Notes under the pieces: generated by a model
What the model was told of the DNA's origin: nothing
The model's input: only the letters and a program-made list of their open reading frames with translations
Database searches by the model: none
Made by a program: the position numbers and the translations under genes
Shown: piece by piece, positions 1 to 5,675 of the stretch
Layout: each line of letters starts with the position of its first letter
Numbering within the stretch: the stretch's first letter is position 1
Origin: Candidatus Stahliibacteriota bacterium
Lineage (GTDB): Bacteria; Hydrothermota; Tepidihabitantia; B3-TA06
Length of the DNA stretch: 9,327 bases
NCBI GenBank assembly: GCA_030592225.1
Contig: JAUVJT010000076.1
Coordinates: 1-9,327 of the forward strand
Direction: 5' to 3'

Positions 1-2
1 AG

Positions 3-902
3 GAAACTTCAATTTCTATTGAAATGAAGTGTGAAACACCTTATGAGAAATTTGTAGGCATCATTGCTCGTATTCAGAATTTCCTAACTCTGGCAATAAG
101 CAAAACAGTATACCCTACAAAGGTGGTTGGGCTGAAGGATGAGTGGAATGAAACGATCAAAAAGGCGATACCACTTGATATAGAAATATTTCATTCTGCC
201 CAAGGAAAACCAGAAACACCAGAAAAGGTTTGGCCAGATGAAATGCTATTTACCTACGATAACATTAAAGAATCAAAGGCTTCTCTCAACTACTGGTTAG
301 AAAAAGCAGAGTTATTGAAACCAGTGTACCAATCTTACTTTGCCGTAAGGTATAAACCAGAAATGTATGCGGAACTTCAGGTTTTAAGTTTAGCTCATGC
401 ACTCGAGGTTTACCATTCGCGTACAATGAATCATCCTGTTTTCACAAAGGAACAGTTTAAGAAAAGGCTCAAGGTCATTTTTGATTCTATTCCTCTAAAA
501 TACTGGAGATACAAGAAATGGCTTGAGGGGGAATTGTCCTGGAGTAATGACCTTAAATTGCAGCAAAGACTAGAAGAGCTAGTAAGAATTAAGAAACAAG
601 GCGACCTATTTTCAGAATTTCTTGTTGATAAAAAGGAATTTATTAAAAAGGTTAAATATACAAGGCATTTCCACACGCACTACAACAAGAAACTGGAGAA
701 GAAAGCAGCGAAAGGGAAGGAATTCATTTTACTCATTCGTCAAATGAAGTTATTGTTGGAAACCTATTTCCTTAAGGAAATAGGTTTTTCGTGGAAGAAG
801 ATTAGAACTTTAATTAGAAAAAGTTCTAATTATAAGGCATGTCTGTATTTAATCGCACGGCAAAAACCCACTCAGAGCGAAATCGTAGGGGTTAACCTTT
901 AA
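3..902 (+). CDS. ApeA-like HEPN-domain protein, C-terminal part (5' end outside window)
   Basis: The frame is open from the first bases, so the ATG at 24 is probably an internal methionine and the N-terminal domain lies upstream. Numbered from that Met, residues 115-260 look like an ApeA-type HEPN domain: a helix with the LAHALEVYH signature (about 123-131), then the motif RHFHTHY at 214-220, in which R214-x4-H219 fits the HEPN RNase motif R-x4-6-H, then a helix ending in LLLETYFLKEIGF (243-255). HEPN proteins of this kind are metal-independent ribonucleases, and ApeA is a reported anti-phage defence protein; a defence role here is inference. Two sampled lines are about 35% GC against about 55% in later conserved genes, which suggests transfer. 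The gene carries two internal inverted repeats near its 3' end. No partner gene is visible, although one could lie upstream. Confidence 0.72.
   Translation, partial: ETSISIEMKCETPYEKFVGIIARIQNFLTLAISKTVYPTKVVGLKDEWNETIKKAIPLDIEIFHSAQGKPETPEKVWPDEMLFTYDNIKESKASLNYWLEKAELLKPVYQSYFAVRYKPEMYAELQVLSLAHALEVYHSRTMNHPVFTKEQFKKRLKVIFDSIPLKYWRYKKWLEGELSWSNDLKLQQRLEELVRIKKQGDLFSEFLVDKKEFIKKVKYTRHFHTHYNKKLEKKAAKGKEFILLIRQMKLLLETYFLKEIGFSWKKIRTLIRKSSNYKACLYLIARQKPTQSEIVGVNL
761..790 (+). repeat. Perfect 26-bp palindrome plus T-run inside the HEPN gene
   Basis: Positions 761-786 are a perfect inverted repeat. The left arm is AACCTATTTCC, the centre TTAA and the right arm GGAAATAGGTT; it runs straight into further T residues. 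In RNA this is an 11-bp or longer hairpin with a U-tail, shaped like a rho-independent terminator but inside codons for about residues 246-255. It may be a coding coincidence, a premature-termination element or a protein-binding site. Confidence 0.6.
811..832 (+). repeat. 9-bp inverted repeat near the 3' end of the HEPN gene
   Basis: TAATTAGAA (811-819) pairs with TTCTAATTA (824-832) across a 4-nt loop. An overlapping alternative pairs ATTAGAAC (801-808) with GTTCTAAT (823-830). Both are AT-rich and weak, so this is reported as visible structure only. Confidence 0.4.
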
Positions 903-932
903 GTCAACCCCCAAACTTAAAATGAGGTTAAC

Positions 933-1553
933 ATGAAGAACAAAGGACTCGTAACCTTCCTCATCACACTAGCCGCGTTCGGCGCAACCTACATGCTGCT
1001 GGTGTTCACTTCGCGTTGGAGCAACGCGGCCTACACCGCCGCAGGCATCCTGCTGGCAGGAGCGGCGATATTCTCATTCGTCATGGCAGAGGTCAGGCGC
1101 AAAAACGAATTCGCCTCAAACACGTGGGGGATTCTTTCCGGTCTGTTCATCTGGGGATTTGTCGGGGAGTATCTTGAAGCCATCGGCTGGGTGGAAATAG
1201 CCCACCACCACTTCCTGCCGGTCCTGCTGCTTGCAGGATTCTTTCTCATCTTTCTTATTACACGCAGACAACTGGCTGACCGCTTCGCGTTCGCGTTCGG
1301 GCACTTACTCGCCATTTGGGGTCTGCACATGTGGATGATTTACCAGTTCGAGCACCTCTCCCCCACCCATTGGACAACCTACCCCTCGGCTGCAATCGCG
1401 GGAGTGGGAGCGATAATCTCGTTTATCTTGATGACGCGTGCCAAAAAGACTACCCCAAAAATGGCCTGGGCAGTGGCCGGGTTACTTTTAGCGTGGAGCG
1501 TACTCGAATACGTCTGGGGCTGGAGAATTATACCCGGCCCGTACTCCATATAA
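933..1553 (+). CDS. Polytopic membrane protein of unknown function (about 7 TM)
   Basis: This 206-residue protein is dominated by hydrophobic segments at about 6-26, 33-54, 64-84, 93-110, 119-138, 151-167 and 176-196, giving roughly seven membrane helices. Polar positions inside or beside the helices include Glu79 and Glu83 in the VGEYLEAI stretch, a His triplet near residue 91, and a Trp/Tyr-rich C-terminus (EYVWGW). The start is supported by a GAGG five bases upstream of the ATG. I do not recognise the family. The gene begins 30 bases after the HEPN gene on the same strand but has much higher GC, so it is probably unrelated. A perfect palindrome follows ten bases after its stop codon and would end the mRNA in a strong hairpin. 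Confidence 0.85.
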   Translation: MKNKGLVTFLITLAAFGATYMLLVFTSRWSNAAYTAAGILLAGAAIFSFVMAEVRRKNEFASNTWGILSGLFIWGFVGEYLEAIGWVEIAHHHFLPVLLLAGFFLIFLITRRQLADRFAFAFGHLLAIWGLHMWMIYQFEHLSPTHWTTYPSAAIAGVGAIISFILMTRAKKTTPKMAWAVAGLLLAWSVLEYVWGWRIIPGPYSI

Positions 1554-1563
1554 GAAGGAATTT

Positions 1564-1591
1564 GTAGGGGCGACGCATGCGTCGCCCCTAC
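1564..1591. repeat. REP-like palindrome, copy 1 (perfect, 28 bp)
   Basis: GTAGGGGCGACGCA followed directly by its exact reverse complement TGCGTCGCCCCTAC. It lies ten bases after the stop of the 206-residue membrane protein. Related copies are at 5150-5175, 6020-6043 and 7458-7524. As RNA it forms a very stable hairpin without a U-run, so mRNA 3'-end protection or a REP-type mobile palindrome fits better than a classical terminator. Confidence 0.9.
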
Positions 1592-1600
1592 CTTTATGGA

Positions 1601-1657
1601 GTGCAATGAACGTCTCGTTGCCGCAACAACATGGTGTTACGGGTTGCATTTGGTGAC
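1601..1657 (+). repeat. Dispersed repeat copy related to 3944-3999
   Basis: This non-coding stretch begins GTGCAATGAA and contains ATGGTGTTACGGG at 1631-1643, ending in GGTGAC at 1657. The stretch 3944-3999 begins GTGCAACGAA, contains ATGGGTGTTACGGG at 3968-3981 and ends in TTGTGAC. The shared blocks are in the same order but the gap between them differs by about six bases, so this is a degenerate dispersed repeat rather than an exact copy. Confidence 0.45.
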
Positions 1658-1695
1658 AAACCGACTAGGATTAGATGAAATCCAAAGGAGGCATT

Positions 1696-2250
1696 ATGAA
1701 GAGGTACGTTGCTTTAAGCGTTTTGGTGCTGGTACTGCTGGCAGGATGCGCAAAGGAAGTTGACAAAAAGCTGGATAAGAAGTATGACGCCGTTCGATTC
1801 GAGGTTGAGGTACAAATCAACGAAGTGGACTCGCTGACAGGCAAGATGCGGTTCATGCGCGCTGAACACGACAAACAAGACGTGAAAATCAACAAACAAG
1901 GACTCTCCGCCGAGGACAAGGCGATGCAGGAAAAACACGTAACGTGGTTCGATAACTATGAGCCTACCCTGGCAAAGATGGACGAATGGGTTGAAACATC
2001 GCAAGGCATGATTGCCGACCACGAGGAGTTGGAGGCTGCGCACGATAAAGCCGAAGCCAGCCAGATCCGTGCAGACCACCAAGGAATGCTTGCCGACATT
2101 AAAACAATCAAGGCCGATGCCGAGGAATACCTGGAAGAATTCATCCAGGCGGACAGCGTCGTTCATACCTTCTTTGCAGACCACGCCTATCTCAACAAAA
2201 AATACAAGGTGCCTTCGGAGCACGGGGTGAAGCCGCCCACCTCCAAGTAA
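1696..2250 (+). CDS. Small helical lipoprotein, unknown function
   Basis: The start at 1696 is chosen over the in-frame ATG at 1675 because AAAGGAGG lies just before it and because it puts a clean lipoprotein signal at the N-terminus: MKR, a hydrophobic stretch, then the lipobox L15-A16-G17-C18. The predicted product is 184 residues, lipidated on C18. Residue 19 is Ala, which in proteobacterial rules would favour outer-membrane sorting. The mature part is highly charged, rich in Glu, Lys, Asp and Ala, without obvious beta pattern, and is probably two or more long helices or a coiled coil from about 20 to 150. The C-terminus, after about residue 170, is Pro/Lys-rich. I recognise no domain. The gene sits 50 bases upstream of the FAD oxidoreductase on the same strand and could be co-transcribed. 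Confidence 0.88.
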   Translation: MKRYVALSVLVLVLLAGCAKEVDKKLDKKYDAVRFEVEVQINEVDSLTGKMRFMRAEHDKQDVKINKQGLSAEDKAMQEKHVTWFDNYEPTLAKMDEWVETSQGMIADHEELEAAHDKAEASQIRADHQGMLADIKTIKADAEEYLEEFIQADSVVHTFFADHAYLNKKYKVPSEHGVKPPTSK

Positions 2251-2300
2251 TCGAGAGGCAACTATCCAGCTTTCGTTGACCAAGGAGTAACAAAGGGAAA

Positions 2301-3680
2301 ATGAATTCTCAGCAGATTGAAGAACTTGAGAGGATGTTCGGCGATAAGTTCACCACCCTCCCCGAAACCCTTCAGAGATATTCCAGAGACGAGACCAGTC
2401 ATATTGAAGCGATGCCTGAAGCGGTGGTGTTTGCCGGGGAGACCGGGGACGTGGCCAGTCTCCTCAAATACTGCAGTGATCAGCGGATTCCGGGAACCCC
2501 GAGAGGAACGGGCACCGGTGTATCCGGTGGGGCGCTGCCCATTGAAGGCGGGGTGCTTCTGGCACTGGAGCGGATGAACAGGATTCTTGAAATTGACGTT
2601 GACAATCGCATGGCGGTGGTTCAACCCGGGGTGAGAACCGGAGAGCTGCACCAGGCGGTGGAAGCCGAAGGGCTTTTTTATCCGCCTGACCCGGCATCAC
2701 TTGAGAGTTGCTCGATAGGTGGAAATGTAATAGAAGGTGCGGGCGGCCCGCGAGCGGTCAAGTACGGAACCACCAGGGACTACGTTGCCGGTCTGGAGGT
2801 GGTGCTACCGACCGGAGAGGTGTTACGGCTGGGGGGAAAATTGAGAAAGAACGTTACCGGATACAATCTCATCGGGTTGATTATTGCATCCGAGGGAACC
2901 CTGGGGGTAGTGACCGAGATTACGTTGCGGTTACTGCCGCTGCCTCCGGTGAGAACCGATTTGTTGGTTCCGTTTGAAACCTTTGGTCAGGCAGCCCATA
3001 CTATCAATGAGGTGCTGAAGACGGGCATCATCCCCACGGTGATAGAGTTCATGGAACGCAGGGCGCTGGAGATTGTGGAAGCCTACCTTGATTCCAAACT
3101 GCCCGTACCCGGAGCAGGCGCGTATCTGATGATTGGATTGGACGGTGCTGATACCGAATCAGTGGAGCGGGATTACGAGAAGGTGGGCGAGGTTTGTCTG
3201 GATAACGGCGCGGTTGACGTATTCGTGGCCGAGACATCGGACATGAAGCAAAGATTATGGAAGACCCGACGCTCCCTGCACGACGCACTGCACGACCTGT
3301 CGCCTGAGATGGAGCGCGAGGACGTGGTGGTGCCGGTGGCTAGAATCGAAGACCTGCTCAAAGGAATGGATGAAATACGAAGAAACGTCAAGGTCGAGAT
3401 TGTGGCGTTCGGTCATGCGGGTGACGGCAACGTGCACGTGAACGTCCTGCGCGGCAAGTTGGATGAGGAGACCTGGAATACCGAGCGAAAGCGGGTGCTT
3501 GAGGAACTTTTTACATTGGTGATCTCTTTGGGCGGCACGCTTTCCGGCGAGCACGGGATAGGACTGGTCAAGAAAGAATTCATGCCCCTGGTTACCAGCG
3601 AGGCGGAGCTTGAATTGTATCGCAGGCTCAAGCAGGCGTTCGACCCTGCAGGCATCCTGAATCCGGGCAAGATATTTTAA
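2301..3680 (+). CDS. FAD-binding oxidoreductase, GlcD / D-lactate dehydrogenase family
   Basis: This 459-residue protein has the full length and domain order of the family: an N-terminal PCMH-type FAD-binding domain (about 38-215) and a C-terminal FAD-oxidase domain (about 220-458). Visible motifs are the FAD/pyrophosphate loop PRGTGTGVSGG (67-77), SIGGNVIEGAGGPRAVKYG (138-156), GHAGDGNVHVN (371-381), SGEHGIGLVKK (415-425) and ILNPGK (452-457). The last three are typical of enzymes that oxidise D-2-hydroxy acids such as glycolate or D-lactate; the His residues in GHxGDGN and GEHGIG serve in substrate or metal binding in relatives. No GlcE/GlcF electron-transfer partner is visible, so the substrate and acceptor remain open. 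AAGGAG and AAAGGG lie upstream of the ATG. A terminator follows 15 bases after the stop. Confidence 0.95.
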   Translation: MNSQQIEELERMFGDKFTTLPETLQRYSRDETSHIEAMPEAVVFAGETGDVASLLKYCSDQRIPGTPRGTGTGVSGGALPIEGGVLLALERMNRILEIDVDNRMAVVQPGVRTGELHQAVEAEGLFYPPDPASLESCSIGGNVIEGAGGPRAVKYGTTRDYVAGLEVVLPTGEVLRLGGKLRKNVTGYNLIGLIIASEGTLGVVTEITLRLLPLPPVRTDLLVPFETFGQAAHTINEVLKTGIIPTVIEFMERRALEIVEAYLDSKLPVPGAGAYLMIGLDGADTESVERDYEKVGEVCLDNGAVDVFVAETSDMKQRLWKTRRSLHDALHDLSPEMEREDVVVPVARIEDLLKGMDEIRRNVKVEIVAFGHAGDGNVHVNVLRGKLDEETWNTERKRVLEELFTLVISLGGTLSGEHGIGLVKKEFMPLVTSEAELELYRRLKQAFDPAGILNPGKIF

Positions 3681-3695
3681 CACGACACAAATAAG

Positions 3696-3727
3696 ACAAG
3701 GAGCTTAAGCCCCTTGTTTCATTTTTT
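3696..3727 (+). terminator. Rho-independent terminator after the FAD oxidoreductase
   Basis: ACAAGG-A-GCTTAAGC-C-CCTTGT (3696-3717) is a 22-nt near-palindrome with a single A/C mismatch, followed by TTCATTTTTT. It lies 15 bases downstream of the oxidoreductase stop and is positioned to end that transcript. Confidence 0.7.
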
Positions 3728-3830
3728 CCCTCTGCGATCTTTTCGCGCCCAGCGAAAAGGAACTTTTTCTTCGGGGTCCCCACGAAAGGACGCTCGTGCC
3801 CCTATCGGGTGAAGTACTTTCGTGGAATCC

Positions 3831-3860
3831 AAAAAAAAGCCCGACATAGGCCGGGCTTTT
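3831..3860. terminator. Bidirectional rho-independent terminator
   Basis: AAAAGCCCG (3835-3843) pairs with CGGGCTTTT (3852-3860) across an 8-nt loop. There is a run of eight A at 3831-3838, so on the minus strand the hairpin is followed by eight U, the stronger direction. On the plus strand only four U follow. Confidence 0.8.
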
Positions 3861-3909
3861 AAGTGGGTATCTATTGCCTTTCGGCAAAACCCACCCATAT
3901 CTTAGGACT
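3831..3909 (-). ncRNA. Possible small RNA of about 79 nt
   Basis: On the minus strand a promoter (TTGACG, 16-bp spacer, TACAAT) would start a transcript near 3909. That RNA would contain a hairpin with outer stem GTGGGT/ACCCAC and inner stem TTGCC-GAAA-GGCAA, then end at the GC-rich terminator with its eight-U tail. Promoter, compact fold and terminator together look like a free-standing small RNA or a terminated leader. I cannot match it to a known riboswitch or RNA family. The downstream frame (3898-3719) is open for 59 codons, so a leader/attenuator reading is possible but less likely. Confidence 0.35.
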
Positions 3910-3914
3910 ATATT

Positions 3915-3942
3915 ATTGTAGGACAAAGAGAGGTGGCGTCAA
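3915..3942 (-). promoter_or_regulatory. Sigma70-type promoter for the possible small RNA
   Basis: Minus-strand -35 TTGACG (3942-3937) and -10 TACAAT (3920-3915) are separated by 16 bases. The predicted start is near 3909-3908. The same -10 hexamer and spacing occur in front of the GDDxY protein gene. Confidence 0.5.
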
Positions 3943-3952
3943 GGTGCAACGA

Positions 3953-4125
3953 AGGGTACGAAATGTTATGGGTGTTACGGGATGTTATGTTCTTGTGACC
4001 GGAGCGTAAGCTCCGGCTTATTGTGAGAATGCCCCGGAGGGGTACGGGGTGTTATGTCCTTAAAAACCAGGAACGCACGTTCCTGGATATAGTGAAAATG
4101 CCCCTCAAGGGTACGGAGTGTTACG
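3953..4125. repeat. Degenerate tandem repeat, three units of about 67-69 bp
   Basis: The core TACGG-(2 nt)-TGTTAYG recurs starting at 3976, 4043 and 4112, spaced 67 and 69 bases apart. Each of the last two units also has GTGA-R-AATGCCCC (about 4023 and 4092). A hairpin with a different stem sequence sits between cores: CCGGAGC/GCTCCGG at 3999-4016 and CCAGGAACG/CGTTCCTGG at 4067-4086. A second small stem differs but stays paired: CCCC/GGGG at 4032-4042 and CCCT/AGGG at 4102-4111. The array runs into the last codons of the 55-residue minus-strand ORF. Confidence 0.6.
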
Positions 4126-4288
4126 GGTCGGAGTGCAGTTCTTTCTCAAGTTCCTTCTTACGTCTCTTGGCCTTCTTGTACTTCGGCTTTTCTTCCTTAC
4201 GCTCTGCCCATGCTACGTCTTTGGACGGCCTGGGGTGCTTTGGCTTTTGCTTGATTACCTTTTTCTGTGTGGACTTTTTGACGCTCAC
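4121..4288 (-). CDS. Small lysine-rich basic protein coupled to dapF (55 aa)
   Basis: The GTG start at 4288 overlaps the dapF TGA in a GTGA tetranucleotide, a classical arrangement for translational coupling. The 55-residue product ends at a TAA at 4121. It contains 17 Lys and 4 Arg against 8 Asp/Glu, with runs such as KKSTQKK, KPKHPRPSK and KKAKRRKK, ending in ELEKELHSDP. Such composition suggests nucleic-acid or ribosome binding or a disordered tail, but this is inference; I recognise no family. There is no strong independent ribosome site: GGGAG lies 13 bases upstream and a nearer GAG at five, which fits reinitiation after dapF. The stop lies inside a repeat unit, so the C-terminus may be an accident of repeat insertion. 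Confidence 0.55.
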   Translation of the reverse strand: MSVKKSTQKKVIKQKPKHPRPSKDVAWAERKEEKPKYKKAKRRKKELEKELHSDP

Positions 4289-5082
4289 AACAGCTCGATT
4301 TCTCCCTTGAACACCACCGCGGTCTCCCCGCCCAGCATCACGTTGACGGGATTGGAGTCTGCGGACTCAAAGGAAACTTGCAACAGACCGCCGGGAAAAC
4401 CGAGTTCGATGGGCGATTCCATCCCTTTAAGTTGATGAAGGATGGTTGCAACTGCCACCGCACCGGTGCCGCAGGCAAGGGTCTCGGCTTCCACCCCACG
4501 CTCGTAGGTTCTAACAGACACCTTCCCGTCACCGTGTATCTGGACGAAGTTCACGTTTGCACCGGCAGGCGCGAAGTGCGGATGGTTGCGGATTGAACAA
4601 CCGAATGCATCCACGTCAAAGGATTGGAGGTCGTCTGCAAACACCACCACGTGGGGAACCCCTGAATTGGCGAAGTGAAGGGGGAAATGAAATTCAGGAA
4701 GGGAGAGGTCGAGTTGGATGCCTGAAGGATCGGGCAGGGACACGCTGGGCTTGCCGTCGGCAACCAGGCCTTTGTGCTCGCCGATGTCGGAGACAAACTT
4801 CATCCGGTACGACGCGATACCTTCAATGTAGGCGTAAAGCGCCAGGGAGCGCGCCCCGTTGCCGCAAAATTCGGCACGCGAACCGTCGGAGTTGAAGTAC
4901 ACCATGCGAAAGTCGTAGCCTTCTTCTCTCCGGACGAGAAGGATTCCGTCAGCGCCGATGCCTTTGCGTCGATCGCAGATTGCCGGGGCTACCTTGGCAA
5001 AGTAGGAGTCCGGCTGCTCCGGATAGGCAAACACCACGAAGTCGTTACCTGCCCCGTGCACCTTGGTGAATTGAAGTTTCAT
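4285..5082 (-). CDS. dapF: Diaminopimelate epimerase
   Basis: DapF interconverts LL- and meso-diaminopimelate in the cytoplasm, feeding lysine synthesis and peptidoglycan. The start at 5082 gives 265 residues beginning MKLQFTKVHGAGNDF, the usual family N-terminus. The two-thiol active site is intact: Cys73 in DGSRAEFCGNGAR and Cys204 in AETLACGTGAVA, with the conserved GADG (43-46) and NVNFVQ (176-181) segments. An in-frame ATG at 5097 would add five residues, but it lies at the -10 region of a strong promoter whose predicted start is at the chosen ATG itself, so the mRNA is probably leaderless. A lysine-rich small ORF overlaps its stop by four bases. The protein is complete and near the usual length. 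Confidence 0.96.
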   Translation of the reverse strand: MKLQFTKVHGAGNDFVVFAYPEQPDSYFAKVAPAICDRRKGIGADGILLVRREEGYDFRMVYFNSDGSRAEFCGNGARSLALYAYIEGIASYRMKFVSDIGEHKGLVADGKPSVSLPDPSGIQLDLSLPEFHFPLHFANSGVPHVVVFADDLQSFDVDAFGCSIRNHPHFAPAGANVNFVQIHGDGKVSVRTYERGVEAETLACGTGAVAVATILHQLKGMESPIELGFPGGLLQVSFESADSNPVNVMLGGETAVVFKGEIELL

Positions 5083-5087
5083 AATCA

Positions 5088-5116
5088 ATAATAACATACC
5101 TGCGGCATGGTGTCAA
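5088..5116 (-). promoter_or_regulatory. dapF promoter, predicted leaderless
   Basis: On the minus strand a perfect -35 TTGACA (5116-5111), a 17-bp spacer and -10 TATTAT (5093-5088) are followed after only five bases by the dapF ATG (5082). Transcription should begin at or within a base of the ATG, leaving no room for a Shine-Dalgarno site. Confidence 0.7.
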
Positions 5117-5149
5117 TGATTGTTAAATCAGCGAACTAATGTAGATTTG

Positions 5150-5175
5150 TAGGGGCGAGGCATGCCTCGCCCTTA
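5150..5175. repeat. REP-like palindrome, copy 2
   Basis: Arms GGGCGAGGCA (5153-5162) and TGCCTCGCCC (5163-5172) are exactly complementary; the outer bases pair with one mismatch. The A-G change in the arm is matched on the other side relative to copy 1 (GACGCA to GAGGCA and TGCGTC to TGCCTC), so the pairing is preserved. It lies 13 bases after the stop of the 144-residue minus-strand gene. Confidence 0.85.
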
Positions 5176-5188
5176 GCCCTGTTTGAGT

Positions 5189-5623
5189 TCAAGCTCTGCC
5201 TCCAATATCCCCCGGAATAACCGTGCCTAATTCCTTCTTTGCGGTATCTATTTGCTCTCGCAAAGTGCCACCTGTACTCACAAAAACCGTGTTTGTCATT
5301 TCACCGTAAGCTAAGAAGTGATCAAAAGATAACAACTCCTGTTCCTCCAAGCGAGTGAGAAGAGGCTCGATTTTTGCAACGGCCTGATTAAATTCCTCCT
5401 TCTCCTTATCTGTAACTTGGTCAGTTTCCTTGTTCATGAGCTGTGCACCCCTCACATTAACAACTTTTATGGCTATTGCTCTAAATAGATTTCTGAGAAA
5501 ATCTTTTTCATCATCGGAGTGTATCTTCTTTCCCTCGGCACTTTTTTGAATTCTACGAAAGATCTCCCCAGTAGTTTCAGCGGAATAGATCGAATCTTGA
5601 AACCACAACTTGACGGTCAACAT
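5189..5623 (-). CDS. Hypothetical protein, 144 aa
   Basis: The start is well supported: AAAGGAGG lies seven bases before the ATG. The protein begins MLTVKLWFQDSIY and looks mainly helical, with an amphipathic stretch LRNLFRAIAIKVVNVR (about 44-59), a charged Lys/Glu helix (about 66-100) and a Gly-rich tail ending VIPGDIGGRA. There is no signal peptide, membrane segment, Cys pair or catalytic motif that I can name. Sampled lines are about 32-43% GC, well below dapF and wbpA on either side. It lies 52 bases downstream of the small Cys-rich gene on the same strand, so the two probably form an operon. Confidence 0.75.
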   Translation of the reverse strand: MLTVKLWFQDSIYSAETTGEIFRRIQKSAEGKKIHSDDEKDFLRNLFRAIAIKVVNVRGAQLMNKETDQVTDKEKEEFNQAVAKIEPLLTRLEEQELLSFDHFLAYGEMTNTVFVSTGGTLREQIDTAKKELGTVIPGDIGGRA

Positions 5624-5675
5624 AAATTTCCTCCTTTAAGGTTAAGCGGTGACACGAAACACCCAGGTACTCTGT

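Larger units (their letters stand above)
3681..4120. other. 440-bp gene-free region rich in hairpins and repeats
   Basis: Between the convergent oxidoreductase (+) and the dapF-side ORF (-) I see no convincing gene. In order the stretch holds the terminator at 3696-3727; a hairpin CTTTTCGC/GCGAAAAG (3739-3746 with 3752-3759); a wide inverted repeat CCACGAAAG/CTTTCGTGG (3780-3788 with 3817-3825); a GC-rich terminator at 3831-3860; a hairpin at 3863-3894; a minus-strand promoter at 3915-3942; and the degenerate tandem repeat at 3953-4125. Confidence 0.75.

Noticed and set aside
888..911. Hairpin GGGGTT/AACCCC spanning the HEPN stop codon considered as a terminator.
   Set aside because: The stem is only six base pairs with a 12-nt loop and no U-run follows.
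1644..1671. TTGCAT-16-TAGGAT considered as the promoter of the lipoprotein gene.
   Set aside because: Both boxes match consensus at only four of six positions, so it is not better than chance for this region.
1714..2283. 189-codon ORF antisense to the lipoprotein gene.
   Set aside because: The sense frame has a ribosome site, signal peptide and lipobox. The antisense frame is explained by GC bias and has no start signal.
3863..3894. Hairpin with GAAA tetraloop considered as a known riboswitch aptamer.
   Set aside because: I could not match it to c-di-GMP, preQ1, fluoride or SAM aptamer signatures, and no regulated gene lies downstream on that strand.
3719..3898. 59-codon minus-strand ORF starting MGGFCRKAID and ending RRGKK.
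   Set aside because: It has no Shine-Dalgarno site, is interrupted by a strong terminator hairpin within its first third, and consists largely of inverted-repeat sequence. Its Lys/Arg bias follows from the A-rich DNA. It is kept as an alternative reading of the small RNA locus only.
3705..3926. 73-codon minus-strand ORF over the same hairpin region.
   Set aside because: It covers the promoter, hairpin and terminator of the possible small RNA in another frame and has no ribosome site or conserved motif.
3953..4125. The tandem repeat considered as a CRISPR array.
   Set aside because: The units are degenerate, only three in number, carry hairpins with different stems, and lack identical direct repeats separated by unique spacers.
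4023..4435. Plus-strand ORFs of 95 and 105 codons across the tandem repeat and the dapF 3' end.
   Set aside because: They are built from the 69-bp repeat (a multiple of three, so frame is kept) and then run antisense to dapF and the lysine-rich ORF. There is no ribosome site.
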